Part shown: positions 16,608 through 22,114 of the stretch, in pieces
Numbering within the stretch: the stretch's first letter is position 1
How the letters are laid out: the number at the start of each line of letters is the position of its first letter
NCBI GenBank assembly: GCA_034178705.1
Contig: JAXFQY010000067.1
Location: 1 to 22,191 of the forward strand
Reading direction: 5' to 3'
DNA: 22,191 bases
Origin: RUG12395 sp034178705
Lineage (GTDB): Bacteria; Bacillota; Clostridia; Oscillospirales; CAG-272
Notes under the pieces: model-generated
What the model was told of the DNA's origin: nothing
Databases searched by the model: none
What the model saw: the letters and a program-made list of their open reading frames with translations, nothing else
Position numbers and translations under genes: made by a program

Positions 16608-17453
16608 TCAGCTTTCTGTCTCCAGAAGAAACAAAAGCTCGGAAAACTGCTTTGGTGAGAGGCGTTCTCCCCGGATGTCTGCCGACACACCGAGAGCGGC
16701 AAGTGAATGTTCAACCTTCTCCTTCGTGTATTCCGGCAACGCCGCGGTCAGGGCGTTGGCAAGCTTTTTGCGGCGCTGTGCAAAAGCGGCGCGAACAAGC
16801 GCGCGGTATTTTTCCTGCGAAACCGGCACGAAGGAAGGCTCTGTGAAGCGTTCGATCCGAATCACGGCACTGTCAACCTTTGGGGCAGGATAAAAACTGC
16901 TCGCCGGAACCGAAAGAATGCGGCGAACCGTTCCGTACGCCTGCACGGCAACCGAAACGGCTCCGTAATCGGCGCTTCCGGGCGCTGCCGCCAAACGAGC
17001 GGCAACCTCGCTCTGCACCATGACCGTGATTGCATCAAACGGAAATCCGCTTTCCATCAGATGCAACAAAATCGGAGTCGTAATATAATAAGGAAGGTTG
17101 GCACAGACCTCAACCCGTCCGGCTCCGTGAAGCAACTCCGGAAGCTCCACCTTCAGTATGTCTTCGTTTATGACAGAAAAATTATCGAATCCGGACAGTG
17201 TCTCGCTGAGAACAGGAATCAGTCCCCGATCAATCTCCACGGCAACAACCCGTGGAACACGGAGACAAAGCTCTGCCGTCAAACATCCGATTCCGGGACC
17301 GATCTCCAAAACCGTGTCCGCATTCCCGACAGTCTCGGCGATTCGACGCGGCACCGTCGGATCAATCAAAAAATTCTGTCCGAGAGACTTCTGCATCCGC
17401 AGCCCATGCTTCTCCAGAATTTCCTTAATTGTTGCAATTCGGCAAAGCTCCAT
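16608..17453 (-). CDS. rsmA: 16S rRNA dimethyladenosine transferase (m6,2A1518/A1519)
   Basis: 281 residues, normal family length. Motifs include QKSLGQNFLID (N-terminal family signature, GQNFL 25-29), the SAM-binding VLEIGPGIGCLT (EIGPGIG 50-56) and the catalytic NLPYYITTPI (NLPYY 119-123). The C-terminal helical RNA-binding domain ends in FSELLFLLETES. It dimethylates two adjacent adenines in the 3' hairpin of 16S rRNA during 30S maturation; its loss gives kasugamycin resistance (ksgA). GAGGG precedes the ATG. It stands alone, ends at a shared terminator, and is divergent from the tRNA gene. Confidence 0.97.
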   Translation of the reverse strand: MELCRIATIKEILEKHGLRMQKSLGQNFLIDPTVPRRIAETVGNADTVLEIGPGIGCLTAELCLRVPRVVAVEIDRGLIPVLSETLSGFDNFSVINEDILKVELPELLHGAGRVEVCANLPYYITTPILLHLMESGFPFDAITVMVQSEVAARLAAAPGSADYGAVSVAVQAYGTVRRILSVPASSFYPAPKVDSAVIRIERFTEPSFVPVSQEKYRALVRAAFAQRRKKLANALTAALPEYTKEKVEHSLAALGVSADIRGERLSPKQFSELLFLLETES

Positions 17454-17480
17454 GTTTCCCTCACTTTTTCAGATTTGGAC

Positions 17481-17509
17481 TTGACAAATCCTGCGGCATC
17501 GTGTATAAT
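17481..17509 (+). promoter_or_regulatory. Promoter of the tRNA-Thr gene
   Basis: -35 TTGACA (17481-17486), 17 nt, -10 TATAAT (17504-17509): perfect consensus, 18 bp before the mature tRNA 5' end. Confidence 0.9.
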
Positions 17510-17527
17510 AGCACCGTTCGGAATTTC

Positions 17528-17603
17528 GCTGGTATGGCTCAGTTGGTAGAGCAGTTGATTCGTAATCAACAGGTCGCCGGTTCAAGTCCGGCTACCAGCT
17601 CCA
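17528..17603 (+). tRNA. tRNA-Thr, anticodon CGU (reads ACG)
   Basis: The full cloverleaf folds by eye. Acceptor stem GCTGGTA/TACCAGC; D arm 17537-17552 (GCTC...GAGC); anticodon stem GTTGA/TCAAC with loop TTCGTAA (anticodon CGT at 17561-17563); variable AGGTC; T arm GCCGG-TTCAAGT-CCGGC; discriminator T then encoded CCA (17601-17603). It carries a consensus promoter and its own terminator. It serves as the integration target of the element to its right. Confidence 0.97.
17576..17603 (+). other. Probable attL core at the tRNA-Thr 3' end
   Basis: A tyrosine integrase gene starts its 3' end 272 bp from this tRNA and points at it, and genes to the right are phage/ICE-like. Such integrases usually recombine in the T arm to CCA end of a tRNA and restore the gene. 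The exact core cannot be fixed because the right junction is outside the window. Confidence 0.6.
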
Positions 17604-17604
17604 C

Positions 17605-17633
17605 AAAAGTCTGGCGCACTGCGTCAGACTTTT
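17605..17633 (+). terminator. Terminator of the tRNA-Thr gene
   Basis: A 13-bp stem with one G-U pair (17605-17617 with 17621-17633; AAAAGTCTGGCGC / GCGTCAGACTTTT) around a 3-nt loop, ending in T5, only 2 nt after the CCA. Confidence 0.88.
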
Positions 17634-17679
17634 TCATTTTCTTCTCGCAAACTCTGCAGAAGAAGATGAAAAGTACAAA

Positions 17680-17717
17680 AAGAAACGACAATCTTCGATC
17701 GAAAATTGTCGTTTCTT
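17680..17717. repeat. Long inverted repeat near the element's left end
   Basis: Thirteen-bp arms (AAGAAACGACAAT 17680-17692; ATTGTCGTTTCTT 17705-17717) enclose the palindrome TTCGATCGAA (17694-17703). It can fold as a terminator-like hairpin, but no T-tract follows. The octamer ACGACAAT recurs at 17766-17773. It may be a recombinase-binding site or a structural end of the element. Confidence 0.7.
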
Positions 17718-17859
17718 CCTGGTGGAGACGGAGAGATTCTTTGGGCGGTAAAAATTAACGATTTTACGACAATTTTTGTGCTATTTTATTATGTTTTGCA
17801 GGCATCTTGTTTTAATTTATTGATTAAAATGCATATAGAATTATTAAAAATTTTTTAAA

Positions 17860-17877
17860 TGTGCCTGATTTGTGCCT
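17860..17877. repeat. Tandem TGTGCCT repeats, candidate integrase arm sites
   Basis: TGTGCCT occurs at 17860-17866 and 17871-17877, 11 bp apart, that is one helical turn, in the AT-rich gap right at the integrase stop codon. Direct repeats at this place are typical of arm-type binding sites for integrases with an N-terminal arm-binding domain. Confidence 0.5.
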
Positions 17878-18976
17878 ATTTTGACCTGTCTGTTTTATCT
17901 ATGAAATCAGATACGTTTTTTATAACGGAATTGATCTGGCTCAGATCGTCCGGGAACATATGCGCATAGGTATCAAGCGTCTCTTTGACGCTTTTGTGGC
18001 CCAGGCGGCGCGACACCGCTACGATGGAAATTCCAGAGCTGATCAGGAGAGATGCGTGACTGTGGCGCAGATCGTGTATCCGTATCGGCTTGACACCGGC
18101 AATTTTCGTATATTGCCGGAATTTATTTATCGTTGATTGCGGAGGGAGAGGGCGATCTCCGCCGAATACAAACGGCTTGCTTTTATCCTCTACGGCGGCA
18201 AGCTTATCGCATAAGCTCTGCGGTATCGTTATCTCCCGATAGGAGGATTCCGTTTTCGGGGTCGTTATCGTCCATATATTTCCCTTTGTTTTATTTGTCA
18301 AGTTTTTTCTGATGGTGATGCTCTTCCCTTCCAGGTCGATATCCTCCCATCCCAGCGCGGACACCTCGCCTTTGCGGCATCCGGTAAGATAGATCGTCAG
18401 GAAAAACAGGTGATAGGTTGGATCGTCAACGACCGAAATAAAACGGGAAAACTCGTCAGGGGTCCAGAAGTTCATTTCTTTTTTTGGCTCTGTTGAGCGG
18501 AAGTTTTCCACCCGGTCGCAGGGATTGGGAATCCCGTAATAACGATATCCGTATTTGAAAATTGAGCGGATATAGGTCATGAGCTTCTGTTTGTATTCGT
18601 AGGAGTATCCCGACACGGTTTGCTGCCATTCCATGATAACGGCGGGCGTGATTTCCGCTATCTTGTAATCCTGAAAGAAAGGGAGAATCCTGCTGTTGAT
18701 CTTCATCTGCATATCGAAGAAGGAGCTCTCCTTGACGCGATGCTCCTGCTGCTTATAATAACCCTGCAGGAGCTCGGTAAACAGGAGAAGCCCTCCGGTT
18801 GCGGCGACGGCTTCTTCCCTGTCCTTTTTATCCTGGATATACTGAATATATGCCGCCTGTGCTTCCTTCTTCGTGCGGAAGCCGGAAAGGCGTTTATGTT
18901 TTTCGACCGCGCCGTCCATCTCCCGGAAGCGAACGGACCACAGCTTGGAATCTTGGCTTTGTTGATAAGACGGCAT
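17876..18976 (-). CDS. Tyrosine recombinase / site-specific integrase
   Basis: 366 residues. An N-terminal arm-binding domain (about 1-55, KLWSVRFREMDG then GFRTKKEAQAAYIQYIQDKK) is followed by a SAM-like core-binding domain (about 62-150) and the catalytic domain (about 165-350). All catalytic residues are visible: Arg201 (TGCRKGE), Lys241 (TPKTESSYR), His301 and Arg304 (HDLRHSH), His327 (LGHKS) and Tyr337 (TLDTYAHM). It should integrate and help excise the element at the adjacent tRNA-Thr. GGAG precedes the ATG. No excisionase is recognisable in the window. Base composition is more AT-rich downstream, as expected for acquired DNA. Confidence 0.96.
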   Translation of the reverse strand: MPSYQQSQDSKLWSVRFREMDGAVEKHKRLSGFRTKKEAQAAYIQYIQDKKDREEAVAATGGLLLFTELLQGYYKQQEHRVKESSFFDMQMKINSRILPFFQDYKIAEITPAVIMEWQQTVSGYSYEYKQKLMTYIRSIFKYGYRYYGIPNPCDRVENFRSTEPKKEMNFWTPDEFSRFISVVDDPTYHLFFLTIYLTGCRKGEVSALGWEDIDLEGKSITIRKNLTNKTKGNIWTITTPKTESSYREITIPQSLCDKLAAVEDKSKPFVFGGDRPLPPQSTINKFRQYTKIAGVKPIRIHDLRHSHASLLISSGISIVAVSRRLGHKSVKETLDTYAHMFPDDLSQINSVIKNVSDFIDKTDRSK

Positions 18977-19027
18977 AGATTCTCCTTTTTAATCCTTCGC
19001 GTGGCGAAAGCCACAACAAAAAAAGCC

Positions 19028-19057
19028 TTGACGAAATGCGCATTAAGTGTGTATAAT
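19028..19057 (+). promoter_or_regulatory. Promoter of the first Hic locus
   Basis: -35 TTGACG (19028-19033), 18 nt, -10 TATAAT (19052-19057). The spacer contains the perfect palindrome AATGCGCATT (19035-19044), a candidate operator for the HicB protein encoded downstream. Confidence 0.68.
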
Positions 19058-19079
19058 AATAGTGCGAGGTAAACGACGG

Positions 19080-19145
19080 ATGAAACAAAAAGATTTGATC
19101 AGGCTGCTTGCCAAAGCAATTATCCGGCGGAGAAATCTGAAATAA
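19080..19145 (+). pseudogene. hicA toxin remnant with internal in-frame deletion
   Basis: An open frame of 21 codons. Its first half, MKQKDLIRLL, is the usual start of a YcfA/HicA mRNA-interferase toxin. Its second half, LAKAIIRRRNLK, is the usual end of the same family. The normal middle (GW...H..., about 35-40 residues with the catalytic His and the dsRNA-binding-like core) is absent. Promoter and downstream hicB position are as in an intact hicAB operon, so I read this as an internal deletion that kept the frame. It cannot be an active toxin. The family recognition is from memory, not alignment. Confidence 0.65.
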
Positions 19146-19166
19146 AGGCTCATGCAGGAGGAAAAA

Positions 19167-19559
19167 ATGAAACAAGCTTATCCGATCATCATTACTCCGG
19201 ACAAAACAGATTATGTTGTGTATATCCCGGATTTTGAAATCAACACAGAGGGAAAGACGATTCCGGACGCCATTGAAATGGCGCGTGACGCCATCGGAAT
19301 GTGCGGATGTTATAAGGAAGATGAAAAACAGGAAATTCCGATGCCGTCCAAGCTTGAGTCGGTTTCCAAAGACGCAAACGATATTGTGACGCTGGTTGAC
19401 GTTGATTTTGATGCATACCGGAGAAAACACGAAAATCGCACAGTGCGAAAAAACGTATCTATTCCATCTTGGCTGAACGAGGAAGCCGAGCGGAAAAACA
19501 TTAACTTTTCTGCTGTGCTTCAGGCGGCTCTGAAGGAGGAGCTTCATCTGCAACGTTGA
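19167..19559 (+). CDS. HicB-family antitoxin, orphaned
   Basis: 130 residues. The start at 19167 is chosen over the in-frame ATG at 19152 because AGGAGG (19156-19161) lies 5 nt before it. The N-terminal half is the degenerate RNase-H-like HicB fold (YPIIITPDKTDYVVYIPDF then TIPDAIEMARDAIGM). The C-terminal half is a ribbon-helix-helix DNA-binding segment (RTVRKNVSIPSWLNEEAERKN). Such antitoxins neutralise HicA and repress their operon. Its cognate toxin is reduced to the remnant just upstream, so it survives as a regulator or as a possible anti-addiction antitoxin. Confidence 0.87.
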   Translation: MKQAYPIIITPDKTDYVVYIPDFEINTEGKTIPDAIEMARDAIGMCGCYKEDEKQEIPMPSKLESVSKDANDIVTLVDVDFDAYRRKHENRTVRKNVSIPSWLNEEAERKNINFSAVLQAALKEELHLQR

Positions 19560-19651
19560 TCGTTTGATCAATTCACGTACCGGAGAGATACGGCAAAAGC
19601 AATAAACGAATAAAGAAAACGGAGAGGGGAAGGCTAAACGCGAAAACAGTA

Positions 19652-19680
19652 TTGACATACGCACAAAAACGGCGTATAAT
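19652..19680 (+). promoter_or_regulatory. Promoter of the intact hicAB operon
   Basis: -35 TTGACA (19652-19657), 17 nt, -10 TATAAT (19675-19680): perfect consensus. The -10 sits inside the palindrome CGTAT-A-ATACG (19673-19683), a likely HicB operator. Confidence 0.85.
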
Positions 19681-19708
19681 ACGAATAGAGACAGCCGGAG
19701 GTGACGCA

Positions 19709-19903
19709 ATGCCATTGACCGCAAAAGAAGTGATCCGGATCCTGCGCAAGGATGGATGGGAGGAAGTTCCCAACCGCACAAAGGGATCACACATACAGTT
19801 GAAGCATCCGAAAAAGCCGGGTAAGGTGACCGTACCACTACATTCCGGAGATCTTCCCGCTGGGACGCTGAACAGTATTATGAAGCAGGCGGGCTTGAAA
19901 TAA
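19709..19903 (+). CDS. hicA: HicA-family toxin (mRNA interferase)
   Basis: 64 residues, full family length. It has LTAKEVIRILRKDGWEEV, then the catalytic-type His28 in TKGSHIQL, then the conserved tail KVTVPLHSGDLPAGTLNSIM. HicA proteins bind and cleave mRNA and stop growth when unneutralised. GGAGGTGA lies 4 nt before the ATG at 19709; upstream in-frame starts are inside the promoter and rejected. The antitoxin gene follows after 22 bp. This subtype (C-terminal LNSIMKQAGLK) differs from the one whose remnant lies at 19080. Confidence 0.92.
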   Translation: MPLTAKEVIRILRKDGWEEVPNRTKGSHIQLKHPKKPGKVTVPLHSGDLPAGTLNSIMKQAGLK

Positions 19904-19925
19904 GCTCCGCAGAAAGGAGAATCCC

Positions 19926-20351
19926 ATGAATAAACTTTCCTATCTTGCTGTATTTGAACCGTGCGGCGCTGGGTACAGCGTTTATTTCCCTGATCTGCCG
20001 GGGTGCGTCAGCTACGGTGAAACCTTTGATGATGCACAGAGGGAGGCGGCAGATGCGCTCGGACTGCATCTATACGGCATGGAGAAGGACGGAGACCCGA
20101 TTCCGAAGCCGTCCCGGAACCCGGAGATCGCGCCGGAAACCGCGCCGGGATATCTTGTGTCTCCCGTTACGGTGTTCCCGGAGCTTGTCCGGAACGAACT
20201 TGACAACCGTCGCGCAAAAACTAACGTAACATTGCCGATCTGGCTGAAGGATGTTGCCGAGCAGGAGGGAGTGAACTATTCCCGTCTTCTTGAGACAGCC
20301 CTGCTCGACTATCTCCATATTCCACCGAGGGGCGCTCAAACGTCAAAATGA
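19926..20351 (+). CDS. hicB: HicB-family antitoxin
   Basis: 141 residues. The N-terminal HicB fold has YLAVFEPCGAGYSVYFPDLPGCVSYGETFDDAQREAADAL in outline, with the typical YSVYFPDLPGC motif. The C-terminal ribbon-helix-helix runs from about residue 96 (RRAKTNVTLPIWLKDVAEQE) for operator binding. It neutralises HicA encoded 22 bp upstream and should autorepress. AAAGGAG precedes the ATG. It is only distantly similar to the first HicB (19167) over the shared PDL/F, DA and (K)(T/N)V(T/S)(L/I)P.W positions, so the two loci are probably separate acquisitions rather than a recent duplication. Confidence 0.92.
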   Translation: MNKLSYLAVFEPCGAGYSVYFPDLPGCVSYGETFDDAQREAADALGLHLYGMEKDGDPIPKPSRNPEIAPETAPGYLVSPVTVFPELVRNELDNRRAKTNVTLPIWLKDVAEQEGVNYSRLLETALLDYLHIPPRGAQTSK

Positions 20352-20401
20352 AACCGGCTTATCCAGTATCCCGGAGAGGGATCAAAAATCGAATAAGAAG
20401 G

Positions 20402-20439
20402 ACGCAGGGTAACGCGATCGCGTTGCCCTGTGTTTTTTA
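20402..20439 (+). terminator. Terminator of the hicAB operon
   Basis: A strong stem (CGCAGGGTAACG / CGTTGCCCTGTG with two G-U pairs) that includes the 14-bp palindrome AACGCGATCGCGTT (20411-20424), followed by T6 (20433-20438). It separates hicAB from the convergent repressor gene. Confidence 0.88.
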
Positions 20440-20453
20440 TAACCTTGAATCTT

Positions 20454-21104
20454 TCAAACCACAAGTCCCTGAAAGGCAACCGCTTTTCCGAGAATGCGGA
20501 TTTGATCCAGTTCAGAACCTGAAAAACGCATGGTTTTATATTTTGGGTTTTCGGCGAAAAGAAGCAATTCGTTTTCTTCCCTGTTGTATTGGACGCGCTT
20601 CAACGTTGCCTCGTCTCCGATTAAAACCGCCGCAATATCTCCGTTGTCAACAAGCTCCTGTTTTTTAATGAAAACAATATCTCCGTCATAGATTCTTGCC
20701 CCGATCATAGAATCTCCGGTTGCCCGGAGGCAGAAATCCGCGTCGATATCGTTTCCGGATTCCACCATTGCTTCAAATTCTTCAGAGGCGTATATCGGTT
20801 CCCCGCAGGCTATGTTACCAAGCAAGGGGAATTTCTTGGTTTGAATGCGAAAAAGGTTGTCAAAAAGCTTCAGCTTGTCAACGTCATTTTTCTGTTCTGA
20901 CTCGTTCCATCCCATAATATAGGAAGGAGTGGTTTCCAAAGCATCAGCAATTGCTTTGATCTTGGATTGAGTGAGATTACGTTGATTAAGTTCAATTTTG
21001 TTGATTGATGATCTGGATTTATAACCAAGTCGCTGACTAAGTTCATCCTGAGACAAACCCAGTTCTTCTCGGCGACTACGGATTCTGCTTCCTATTGTGG
21101 CCAT
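20454..21104 (-). CDS. CI-like repressor: XRE HTH plus S24 self-cleaving peptidase
   Basis: 216 residues. An N-terminal HTH (about 5-62) with IRSRREELGLSQDELSQRLG and SSINKIELNQRNLTQSKIK leads to a LexA/CI-type S24 domain. The cleavage site is Cys100-Gly101 (NIACGEP), with nucleophile Ser132 (TGDSMIG) and general base Lys169 (EATLKRV). Cys-Gly is the UmuD-type scissile bond. RecA filaments formed on DNA damage should trigger self-cleavage and induce the element. It is divergent from the Cro-like gene at 21267. The operators at 21144-21160 and 21187-21203 cover the -35 boxes of both promoters. An AGGGGG ribosome binding site precedes the ATG. Confidence 0.94.
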   Translation of the reverse strand: MATIGSRIRSRREELGLSQDELSQRLGYKSRSSINKIELNQRNLTQSKIKAIADALETTPSYIMGWNESEQKNDVDKLKLFDNLFRIQTKKFPLLGNIACGEPIYASEEFEAMVESGNDIDADFCLRATGDSMIGARIYDGDIVFIKKQELVDNGDIAAVLIGDEATLKRVQYNREENELLLFAENPKYKTMRFSGSELDQIRILGKAVAFQGLVV

Positions 21105-21130
21105 TATATACGACCCCCTTTCTGCTACTA

Positions 21131-21160
21131 ATTATAAATTTAAGTTGATAACTTGTCAAC
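21131..21160 (-). promoter_or_regulatory. Repressor promoter with overlapping operator O1
   Basis: Minus strand: -35 TTGACA (21154-21159), 17 nt, -10 TATAAT (21131-21136). The -35 lies inside the 17-bp dyad GTTGACAAGTTATCAAC (minus-strand reading of 21144-21160), so the bound protein would block or modulate the repressor's own promoter. Confidence 0.85.
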
Positions 21161-21186
21161 ATATTTTTAGAATTTCATAAAAAAGT

Positions 21187-21216
21187 GTTGACAAGTTGCC
21201 AACGTTGTGTTATTAT
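21187..21216 (+). promoter_or_regulatory. Cro-like gene promoter with overlapping operator O2
   Basis: Plus strand: -35 TTGACA (21188-21193), 17 nt, -10 TATTAT (21211-21216). The dyad GTTGACAAGTTGCCAAC (21187-21203) covers the -35 in the same register as O1 does on the other strand; the two sites match at 15 of 17 bases. Confidence 0.87.
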
Positions 21217-21222
21217 GTTCTC

Positions 21223-21239
21223 GTAGGCGGAAAGTCTAC
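21223..21239. promoter_or_regulatory. Second dyad type, GTAGRC-N5-GTCTAC, at the Cro-like transcript start
   Basis: GTAGGC-N5-GTCTAC with 17 bp overall, beginning 7 bp after the -10, where the transcript should start. A further half-site GTAGA follows at 21245, so half-sites repeat every 11 bp in alternating orientation. A matching 17-bp site lies at 21475. Confidence 0.6.
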
Positions 21240-21266
21240 ACAGAGTAGAAAAGGAGTGAATGCAAT

Positions 21267-21473
21267 ATGACTAATATTGAGTTATTGCGCGAAAAGATCG
21301 AACAGTCAGGATACAAACTTCAATTTATCGCCAAAAAGATTGGAATTACTTATCAATGCCTATTAAATAAGATTAACAATAAAAGCGAGTTTCGAGCATA
21401 TGAAATTCAAGCTTTGTATGATCTGCTCGGATTAACAGAAGAAGAAAGAGTCGCTATTTTTTTTGCGAAATAA
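21267..21473 (+). CDS. Small Cro-like HTH protein
   Basis: 68 residues, almost entirely one helix-turn-helix unit: IELLREKIEQSGYKLQFIAKKIGITYQCLLNKINNKSEF in outline, then EIQALYDLLGLTEEERVAIFF. Proteins of this size divergent from an S24 repressor are usually Cro-like or early phage regulators. AAAGGAG lies 8 nt before the ATG. The gene is flanked on both sides by the GTAGRC-N5-GTCTAC dyad, which is a candidate for its own binding site. The function as lytic-side switch protein is inferred from position. Confidence 0.85.
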   Translation: MTNIELLREKIEQSGYKLQFIAKKIGITYQCLLNKINNKSEFRAYEIQALYDLLGLTEEERVAIFFAK

Positions 21474-21474
21474 G

Positions 21475-21491
21475 TAGACGCGGCGTCTACA
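21475..21491. promoter_or_regulatory. Perfect 17-bp palindrome between Cro-like gene and next gene
   Basis: GTAGACGC-G-GCGTCTAC, beginning 1 nt after the Cro-like stop codon and ending just before the AAGGAG site of the next gene. It has the same half-sites and the same 5-bp spacing as 21223-21239. It may be a DNA operator or, in mRNA, a hairpin controlling translation of the downstream gene. Confidence 0.7.
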
Positions 21492-21508
21492 AGCAAGGAG
21501 ATAACAAG

Positions 21509-21721
21509 ATGGAAAATGGAGTAAGAAACGCAAAACTCACCGAGGGACACGTTTATCCAAACAGAGGAGTCGGATCCTTCCGCTGTCTGAGCGTGACCGG
21601 CACACCGGATCCGATCCTCAAAAATGTTTCGAGCGGATGGACCTTCACGGCTCACACCATCACAATGTACCAAGACGGCACGATCGAGTGGGACTACTCC
21701 ACCGGCGGACACTGGGGCTAA
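21509..21721 (+). CDS. Unknown 70-residue protein of the element
   Basis: Small, soluble, without TM segment or signal. Rich in Gly, Thr and aromatic residues (SGWTFTAHTITMYQDGTIEWDYSTGGHWG at the C-terminus, shown here in part: QDGTIEWDYSTGGHWG). The alternating pattern from about residue 42 suggests beta strands. AAGGAG lies 8 nt before the ATG. It is co-oriented with the Cro-like gene, 35 bp apart, with the perfect palindrome in between, so it is probably an early gene of the same transcript. I do not recognise a family. Confidence 0.72.
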   Translation: MENGVRNAKLTEGHVYPNRGVGSFRCLSVTGTPDPILKNVSSGWTFTAHTITMYQDGTIEWDYSTGGHWG

Positions 21722-21756
21722 GTGAGAACCCATGAAATACACACTTGAAGGACAGA

Positions 21757-21987
21757 TCATCGATTGACATCCGGGTTATCGGTTCTTCCGAGCAAGTAAT
21801 CCACAGAACAGTTGAGATAGTCAGCAATTTTTGCAATGGCTTCCAATCTGGGATAATACCCACCTGCTTGCATTGAAGAAAGGGTGTTTACACTTAATCC
21901 GCAGTCAGAAAGCATTTTTCCAACAGCAATTTTTTGGGCTTTGGCGGTCTTCTTTATGTTGGAAGCCAATTCTTGCGAATTTATCAT
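21757..21987 (-). CDS. Small XRE-family repressor
   Basis: 76 residues: a single Cro/CI-type HTH. Landmarks are MINSQELASNIKKTAKAQKI, then VGKMLSDCGLSVNTLSSM (recognition region), then YYPRLEAIAKIADYLNCSV and the typical DYLLGRTDNP end. CCTCC at 21994-21998 reads GGAGG on the minus strand, 6 nt before the ATG. It is divergent from the truncated gene at 22115. Two TCACAARAACTTGTGA dyads between them are its likely operators, one filling the spacer of the opposite promoter. It has no peptidase domain, so it cannot be induced the way the S24 repressor can. Confidence 0.9.
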   Translation of the reverse strand: MINSQELASNIKKTAKAQKIAVGKMLSDCGLSVNTLSSMQAGGYYPRLEAIAKIADYLNCSVDYLLGRTDNPDVNR

Positions 21988-22008
21988 ATCATACCTCCTT
22001 TTCGAAAA

Positions 22009-22024
22009 TCACAAAAACTTGTGA
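22009..22024. promoter_or_regulatory. Operator-like dyad, first copy
   Basis: TCACAAAAACTTGTGA, a 16-bp inverted repeat with one mismatch, 21 bp before the XRE start codon and 30 bp (centre to centre) from the second copy. Confidence 0.72.
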
Positions 22025-22031
22025 AAATATA

Positions 22032-22060
22032 TTGACAATCACAAGAACTTGTGATATAAT
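22032..22060 (+). promoter_or_regulatory. Consensus promoter with operator in its spacer
   Basis: -35 TTGACA (22032-22037), 17 nt, -10 TATAAT (22055-22060). The perfect dyad TCACAAG-AA-CTTGTGA (22039-22054) occupies 16 of the 17 spacer bases, so binding would exclude RNA polymerase. Confidence 0.88.
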
Positions 22061-22114
22061 ATAACCGTGGTCAGGAAATCAACCACAGTATAACATAGAA
22101 ACGGAGGAAAGGCA

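Noticed and set aside
17719..17737. CCTGGTGGAGACGGAGAGA looks like the reverse of a tRNA 3' end (..CTCCACCAGG)
   Set aside because: Only the acceptor-like end is present; no T arm or anticodon arm can be folded next to it, so a tRNA fragment or second attachment site is not supported.
18995..19012. Small hairpin GTGGC-GAAA-GCCAC upstream of the integrase
   Set aside because: Five base pairs with a stable tetraloop, but no U-run in the plus direction and no gene that it would terminate; too short to call.
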